Positions 56,756 through 64,000 of a DNA stretch of 64,000 nucleotides are shown piece by piece (the stretch's first letter is position 1; each line of letters begins with the position of its first letter). The position numbers and the translations under genes were made by a program. Location of the stretch: positions 1,425,001-1,489,000 of the forward strand of contig JAKNDB010000086.1 of assembly GCA_024305405.1 (NCBI GenBank), in the 5' to 3' direction. The notes below the pieces were generated by a model. It was not told the DNA's origin. It saw only the letters and a program-made list of their open reading frames with translations, and ran no database searches. This DNA is from Dirofilaria immitis (taxonomy: Eukaryota > Nematoda > Chromadorea > Rhabditida > Onchocercidae).

Positions 56756-59700
56756 TAGATTTCGTTTTTGAATCTCAACAAGACAAAATTATAATGTATG
56801 CAGTTGACGTAATTTTAGCGATTTTTTTAACTTTAATCTTCCATCATTTCAACTTAATGGATAAGTAAAAGAAAAACTTTAAAAATTTGAAATCGGAATC
56901 AAATTAAATTTCAATAAAACTAAGAGATGTAATGCATAATTTAATTCTTCTACCAAAGTTTGGCAAAATAAGATTGACAGTCTGCATTTATGTCAAAAGT
57001 TGTAATATTTAGCATTTAAAACACAATGAATATGTAATAGATTTCTATCAGTAATCCAGAAGATGTGCCCTTTAAGGCTTATAAAGCGTAGACAGCTCTT
57101 GTAAAATTTATACAAGCATTACCATTCGATGCTTGCGTTATCTTGAAATTTAGTGTTAAGAATAAAAGTCGGAGCGACGATAATTATTGATAGCAGGGAC
57201 GATATAATATATTTTGATACGATCTCGTTTCCTGCTTACTAATTAAGATACAGAAGTTTTCTAGAATCAAAGAGTATAAGATGTGGAAGAAAATTGAACT
57301 GTTTAGTTAATTTATACTTCGATCCATCCATTTAAACAACCCTTAAAAGAGATGGCTAAAGTTGGATTAAATAAAGGATGCTTTATTTATTTAAAAGTCT
57401 ACGGAAATCAAACTGTGAAACAACATGAAGATGAAAGTTTTCGCTAGTCGAAATAGCCAAGTTACTGAACGATAACGTTCAATGATGAATATACTATCAA
57501 TCTCCAAATGATTTTCATCAAATGCACAATTTGTATTTCTACTTCTAAGTCCTAGAAATTGACTTTTTTTGCTTAAACTCTTTAAAGCAGATACAGTTGA
57601 TTTTTTTACAAAATTATTCATGGAATGCCATAGTGATTGAAGCTACCTATATTTATTTTTAACATAAAAAAATTGTTTTATATTTCCGCAACTCATAATC
57701 TCATGATTTCAGAATAGCAAAAATGCTAAGGAATTTGATAAGATATCATGTAAAAAGTATTATAGTTAAAGGAAATCTTATGAAACATTATCAAAGCTAA
57801 TTTCGATCAGAAATAGTTCATCAAATGAACTTCTAAATTATATAAATCAAAACTATAGGAATGTTTACAATAAACTGGCATTGTGAAAATTAAATTTATA
57901 TTAATGATCATATACATAACCAATAAATTGGGTTAGGCTCTTTATCGAATTTATTCCTATAATCATAAGGATTAAATCTGTTTATAATTTTATCAATTAC
58001 TTCGTCTTCCTCATTGAGTATAGTTTATTTAATTCCTCGAGTTTATCTGATTTATTTATTTAGCAGGAAAAGATAGATTGTTTTATAGACTTATAGACTT
58101 GTATTGTATTAAAGCTTTTCTTTCCATTATTTCAATTCTTTTGAGTGCAGTAATTTTGGAAAAAAATAAATGAGATTTGCTTGAACTGAATTAGAGGCAC
58201 TTAAGTGAACAACAACTATCGAAAAGGCAGCAATTATTAGTTGTAGCATGATTTTTTATGAGAAAAGGTGTGCTTATAAATAATAATATCTGTTAAAAAT
58301 TTAAAAAAAAGAAATAATTTTTTACAAATAAAATAATATATAAATCGAATGAATGAGAAATGAATTCGAATACTTTTACAACATCCTCACTGCAGGAATA
58401 ATATTGAATCATGATTTAGAGAAGTTTTCTGATAGTTGAACAACTTTGTTGTATCGTCACAGATCAAAACTTATTAAAAATTCATCAAGTAATCTATATC
58501 ATTATGCAACACATTTTTTTCGCAATAATCTAGATTATCATTTTATCCTCTAATTGAAAGATAAATCATTACTTCTTGGTAATTCAGTGCTTTTGAAATG
58601 AAGAAATGAGCTATCAAGCAGTACCTTTCAAAAATATTTTTGATTTTCGCACTTTATTTTATACCAAATTATCTCTTGCATTTTGTTTCCTATTAAGAGG
58701 CCTTAACATCAACCATTGAAAGAATCACTGAATTCTCTGCAGAAGAATTCTAATGATGGAGAATGTACGCGTCTGAAGATTGATTTTCTAACGATCTTAA
58801 AGAGAAAAACAATTTCTTCAAAATGGTTTTATCCGCGTATCACGCGGAGAACTAAAATTTGCAATTCATCTGCTGAATCGATTTCAATACATGCACTCTA
58901 TCCTTTGCATTTTTTATTTATCACTTCTATGAGCAAAATCATCAAAATCTCGACACTGCAATGCTTTTAATGCAAATATCAGTTAAAAGCTAAATTTTAA
59001 GCAAAAAAGTTGGTTCTATCGCAATCACAAATATGATATACGTATCGCTTCAGTAAGATATATTAACATCTACGAAATATAATATTGTCCGATATCAACT
59101 ATCGTACAGCCGATACAGCCGATTCATGATATAAACGTATGCAGAAGGATTATTATTAACTGATTCAGCGTAGCGAATTTATGATTAACGTGACTTGCAC
59201 ATTATGAATGAAAATAAATAAATTGATGTAGAATATAGCTACAAAGCAATGATTAAAATAGAATGACTTGGAATTATTTATATTAATTCATTTTCTTTCA
59301 TTTGTTGTCATCAGCAACAATTTCTTAATAAAATAATTGGGAAAATAAATTTTCAAATTCGATTTAATCTTAACTTTATTTATTTCCATTTTTGGATTCC
59401 AATCATTCATTGTAACCGGCGATGATGCGACATATCAATAAAATATTAAAGTATTAAATGTACTATGCAAAAATGCTCTCATGAAGAAATTAAATATTAT
59501 GACCTTGGAAGCATACGATCCAAATTTTTAATTAAACTTAAATATGGAGATTTGAATTCGTGACGACTTAGTCATTTACTTATTTTATTCATCAGCATTC
59601 TATATCAGTTTTAACAGTAATTACTGCTACTTTTAATAAATATTAATTAGAAGAGCTAACTTCTTAGGAACTTGTTTTCAGGATAGCCAGTGTTGGATTT

Positions 59701-59920
59701 TGATTAACAACTATTCTGATAACTATTGATAGTTATCATCTTTTGAAACTAGTGATTTTCTAGCGAGGAGTGATAATATAACATCTAATCACTGCAAACT
59801 ATATTTTTGTGAATGTTTATTGCGTCAAATTTCTTAAAATTTTTCATCGATGTATTCTTTTGCGTATGGTATCGATAATGATGGTATCGCGATTATAATA
59901 GTAGCATTAATGATAATGCA
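56756..59920. other. AT-rich region without a supported gene
   Basis: The frames at 57391-57621 (-) and 58716-58970 (+) have no recognisable domain or splice context. A short coding-like stretch at about 57060-57180 (+) contains stops and may be another decayed fragment. Confidence 0.4.
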
Positions 59921-60000
59921 GTGGTAATAATAATAATAATTAATAATAATAAATGATAATAATGATATAATAATAACAATAATAATAATAATAAATAATA
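59921..60000. repeat. Imperfect (AAT)n trinucleotide repeat
   Basis: AATAATAAT runs interrupted by TTAATA, GATAAT and ACAATA variants. Confidence 0.9.
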
Positions 60001-60500
60001 TTTATCTTGTCGTTCCATCTAGCATCAACAAAAAATACTCTAAAATACTAATATCTAATGTGAGTCATTCTTTTTATCGTGATTTTTTGCCAATAATGCT
60101 TCCTTTTTTTTCGAAATATTCCTAATGCACAGGAAAATTTCAATACAAGAGAGTGAAATTCTTTGAATGAAAGATCAAATTTTCATAATTAACAGAAGAA
60201 AAGCAAAAAACTCACAAAAACTTACAATTTGTTTCCTAATTGATCGTAAGAAAAGAGTTGTAGTTAAATGAAACAAGGAATAAATAAGTTTCCAATCTTG
60301 CAGAATATCCATGAATAAATCGGACTTATACTCTGTATCTCCTATAGAATTTTTCAATTTTTAATCAGTTTTTTGAATTTCACCTCTTTTCCCCTCGCAG
60401 ATATTTCATTCCATAATTTCATTTTCGCAGAGATTTTTGTAGGATTATTTATGTCTGCTCTAACATATTTATGTTCTTAGTCCTTTTCATTTCCACTCAG

Positions 60501-60613
60501 ATAATAGTACGGTGACACTGGACGATTGTACGCAGCGATATCATGAAAACCACGAAAAATTTCACATTGTGACAATACTCAGCATGAAACCTAATAATGA
60601 GATTCTCGGGAAG
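60501..60613 (+). CDS. Candidate isolated coding exon
   Basis: A strong acceptor (TTTCCACTCAG) is followed by 113 open bases (entry phase 1, exit phase 0) and an AAG|GTACAAG donor. The product reads NSTVTLDDCTQRYHENHEKF and HIVTILSMKPNNEILGK. The protein-like composition and both splice borders support a real exon. I found no partner exons and do not recognise the family. Confidence 0.35.
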
Positions 60614-61215
60614 GTACAAGTTCTGAGAATATGAATGCATTCAGGAACATTGATGAAGTTGTTGTTGTCATTACCGCCACTATGCATGGGTCAATTCAAT
60701 TATGCCACAGTAGTACGCCATTAGGAATAGAATCTACAGTACTTAATTCAGTATGAATAAAAAAATCGAAGGCCAAACGTTGCCGTAAGAGAGAATCAAA
60801 GCTTCTGCCGCTGTACTTAATAGTTTGGGCTATTGACATCCTATGAATTATCTATCCGTCATTATGATTTATGAGTTAAAATGCTGATTACCATGATAGA
60901 GCAAAAAGGAAGGGCCGCGTCCTTATACTGATAGCGAGAAAAGATCGAGAACATAGCGCGGGCACATTCGTAAAATAAAAATAAAAGTGTGATTTAATAT
61001 TTGCCGAAATCGATTTTCTCTGGTTGTATTCAAATAAGCGAGATTCAGTCCACGACATGCGGCAAATGAATTTATGAAGAAACAAAAAAATAAAGAAATA
61101 ACATATGACCTCTGAACTATGAAATTAGTGAAATAATGACTTATCATTACGGTAGAAAACAGTTATTTGTTATTATTATGATGAATGAGATGGGGACAGA
61201 AGCAAGTCATGTTGT

Positions 61216-61257
61216 ATCATTTAGGAATACCATATGATCATTTAGGAATACCATATG
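61216..61257 (+). repeat. Perfect 21-bp tandem duplication
   Basis: ATCATTTAGGAATACCATAT plus G, at 61216-61236 and again, identically, at 61237-61257. Confidence 0.95.
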
Positions 61258-61587
61258 ATATATACCATGAAATGTCATAAGAGTAGCAAGAATTACAATG
61301 AATGATTGTTCCGATAGCAGTATAGAATGCCCTGAAAATTCGTGATCTTTGAATCTTCGAAAAATGCTACATACTTTCTTCGAATTTTTCATAGATATCT
61401 GATGGGAGTGAGTGGCTAGATAAGTTCTTAGCCAGGTTAAATTACTGCATGTTATTGGAGAAAACGAAGTTGCAAGTTTGCCCAGCGCTAACAAACAAAT
61501 TGTGTAAACACTGTTTTATCCATCTATTGACTCTTCTGTCCTTTTGTGTAAACATTAGAAGAATTGCATGCTTTAATGGTACGCTCG

Positions 61588-61629
61588 TGTATATGTATAT
61601 GTTTTATATGTATGTATATGTATATGTAT

Positions 61630-61678
<49 letters not shown>

Positions 61679-61687
61679 CGTGTGTGT
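61588..61687. repeat. (TATG)n/(TG)n compound microsatellite
   Basis: GTATAT and GTATGT units lead into a pure TG run (about 61635-61665), then GTATGT units again. The plus-strand frame through it is an artefact. Confidence 0.95.
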
Positions 61688-61705
61688 ATAAATAATATTA
61701 CAATC

Positions 61706-61862
61706 CTATGCATCTCCTAAACTAATCGAAGAGGTCAGATTTATAGTTTCATCTAAACAAAGTACGACGACGCTATCAAAAATACTTTCTTCGTGGCATA
61801 ATAATGGCGACAGTCCCTCATCAACAAAGTTCTTCAAATTATCGCAACATCCTTCTGAATAT
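61706..61862 (-). CDS. Candidate terminal exon, unplaced gene
   Basis: After an acceptor-like CCATCAG the minus strand stays open for 52 codons to a TAG. It contains YSEGCCDNLKNFVDEGLSPL and then LCHEESIFDSVVVLCLDE. Another open block with a different frame lies just upstream (about 62018-61896, starting after TTCCAG). Together they could be the end of a gene or a decayed copy. No family is recognised. Confidence 0.25.
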
Positions 61863-64000
61863 CTGATGGATAAGATAAACTCAAAAGATATATATTAACA
61901 TAGCGGCAACAGCAAAGTTGCTCTGTAGTAGCACTTTGAATAAAAGGTGCGGTCGTCCTTACGATATATTGTATGGACATTAGTGGACAGAAGCCACAGT
62001 GAATAGACAATGTCCTGGAATTACCATTATTATGCAGTTCGATAGCTCTTAAGCCTTTTTAGCGGCACTACCGTGACCTCTCCAGGAAAAGGTCAAAGCC
62101 ATCTTCTCCATCCTTCACTTATTTTTTCATTCCAATGCTGCAATCGCAAACAGATGACCTTTATTCCTCAAGGATATTAGTTTCTGACTCTGATGAGGAC
62201 AATGCAGAAACAAGAAAGCAAACGTTTTATTGCATATTTCAGTAATTTCTCGCTCTTTTCAAAATTTAATTCTCATTTGATTCGTTTCAAAACATCGTTT
62301 TTGAAAATTGAGGAAGAGTGAAGAGATTAGTAAAAATTGTAAAGCTTTCTTTCCTGAGTTTTTAGCGGACATTTGATTGACATTAGTTAAAGATTTTAAT
62401 AGCTTTAGTAGCATGAATAAGCAAATCGTTTGATACCTTATCTTGGATTGGTTTCTTGAATTCGCTTTGATATGAATTATTTTTTATAGAGTCGAACAAT
62501 TAATAATTGCAATGTAGTAATTAGAAATGAAAAAGAAAAGTCTTCTAAAATTCTGTTTAAAGTAGATTTACCGTACCAGCTTTTAAGCTTTTTGGATGAA
62601 ATGGTTGCCAAGTGTAACAACACAGCTGTAGTCGAATAATGAAAAGATTAAACTGGGATTATGATAAAACCTTGCCCACAGATATTTTATTTTTAGCAGT
62701 GAGATAGAGAGATAAAAAAACACATAACTTTCCGAAATCATAGAAGTGTAGTACGTCATTTTTTAATATTTCCGACGTCTAGACTACTTATTAGATAACG
62801 ATAAATTTCAATTTTTTAGCTTTATTGCATGAACCAAGCATTGTAGACAAGTAGTTAGGAAGGAAATATTTGTTTAATATCAAAAGACATCTCTAGATTA
62901 AATGCAGATAGCAATCCAAAGTAGTTAAAATATATGAGTTTTTATCTCTCTTCCTATTTATTTATTATTATTAATAAGATCAGGTTTGTTAACAGTTAAA
63001 TATCGTAAGATTGGGTAAATTGAAAAGAAACTTTTCATCTGTTTCATCTGTGTCACAGTAATCATTTAATTTTACTACTTAATACTGCAGCAGGCTAAAT
63101 ACATTTCAGATTTATTTTTACTATATTTAATATCACTCTACTGAAATAAAATGATCTAAAATAAATTTTAATCGTTCACAACTGATCAATTACCAACTAA
63201 ATCTTTAAGCAAAGTTTATTAGCTTTAGCCCAATTCACATTTCATTAATTAATAACATAAATTTACATTGCCTCATTGGGCAGATGGTTTCTCAAAGATC
63301 ACTAATATCTTCAGTGATAATTTATCACCAAAAAAGTGACGATGCGTTTTATCGATAGCGTTCAACGATCCCAATGGTGTACTAAGATGTTTTATATCCG
63401 GTGGGTTCACCATTTCGCAGATGACCTCATCTATTTTGTCACTCAATAAATGTTATGCAATTTGCATATAGATCGACCTCTTATTCTAGCTCTTGATCTT
63501 TTTGCGTATGAATTGGGTAACAAGTTGCACTTTCGTGACCAAAGAAAAAAGACAACAGAAATAGTCGTGCATTTGCAGTTCGAGAATATTATCCATCTTC
63601 CCAACAAATGACATAAAGATATAGGCTGTTGCACGCAAGCGAGTCCTTTCGAAAGGTCAACTCGGGGCGGGGTCAAGTTCCAACTCGAGCTTTTAGTTCT
63701 GTTACGCTCTTTTCCGTCCTATTCTGTTACTGTTTTCGAACTATAGTGACCACAGCAGTTGCAATTGTTGACCGAATTTCTTCTTATTCTCAGGCGGCAC
63801 TTTAATCCTTTTCCATTCTCGATTTTTACAAATCTTTTGACCTTATTTCGGTGTAACTGTTCTGGAGAACGATCAAGGAATGGATAGCTCAGCTTCTATT
63901 CATTTAAGAAATGCTTTAAGTGCTGTTCACAGTTCACAACTTATGCAAAAGTATATTAAATTATTTTTAAAAATTTTTTTCATTTGAAATGCAAAGTACA
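61863..64000. other. Right end of the window, little supported
   Basis: Apart from the two minus-strand candidates (about 62018-61896 and 63441-63273) I see no gene. The 63440-63900 stretch is less AT-rich than its surroundings, but its frames are short and unrecognised. A gene may be cut by the window edge. Confidence 0.35.
63273..63441 (-). CDS. Candidate terminal exon, unplaced gene
   Basis: After an acceptor-like TTATTGAG the minus strand reads DKIDEVICEMVNPPDIKHLS, then GSLNAIDKTHRHFFGDKLSL and KILVIFEKPSAQ to a TGA at 63275-63273. The 169 bases fit entry phase 2. The composition is clearly protein-like. No upstream exon was placed and I do not recognise the family. Confidence 0.33.

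Overview
The window is nuclear DNA of a nematode, most likely a filarial (spirurid) worm. It is AT-rich. Its protein-coding genes are cut into small exons by GT..AG introns whose acceptors mostly read TTTCAG or TTGCAG. The recognisable proteins are animal ones with clear nematode counterparts (hlh-15, let-381/FoxF, a GnRH/AKH-receptor-like GPCR). One block resembles decayed Wolbachia DNA, which fits a filarial host. The species assignment is inference. Gene models were built by hand: I translated exons, matched splice phases and compared them with remembered family motifs. No database search was run.

Layout. 0.5-1.0 kb (-): NHLH/HEN1-type bHLH gene (hlh-15). 2.7-7.3 kb (-): FLVCR-family major-facilitator transporter in 11 exons. 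13.7-17.1 kb (+): ER-lumen FKBP with a signal peptide, three EF-hand loops and a C-terminal KDEL, in 7 exons. 18.5-20.6 kb (-): TMEM200-like two-TM protein. 26.1-31.5 kb (-): an unrecognised gene whose five exons are phase-compatible and whose introns carry two large hexamer arrays in opposite orientation. 32.8-42.2 kb (-): the largest gene, about 25 exons and 1,200 codons, joining two doublecortin domains to five PLAT domains. 47.6-48.9 kb (+): FoxF-type forkhead gene. 50.6-53.2 kb (-): GnRH/AKH-receptor-like GPCR. 54.8-56.1 kb (-): decayed, frameshifted, bacterial-looking coding sequence next to a 440-bp fold-back element. 56.8-64 kb: mostly non-coding, with a few isolated candidate exons.

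In three genes an otherwise conserved exon or splice junction is out of frame by exactly one missing base, usually beside a homopolymer. The pattern suggests homopolymer under-calling in the assembly rather than three pseudogenes. I found no rRNA, tRNA, CRISPR array or intact transposase gene. The genes are independent eukaryotic units, not an operon. The best candidate for something little described is the DCX-PLAT protein, which combines the domain types of the ciliary microtubule protein RP1 and the stereociliary protein LOXHD1.
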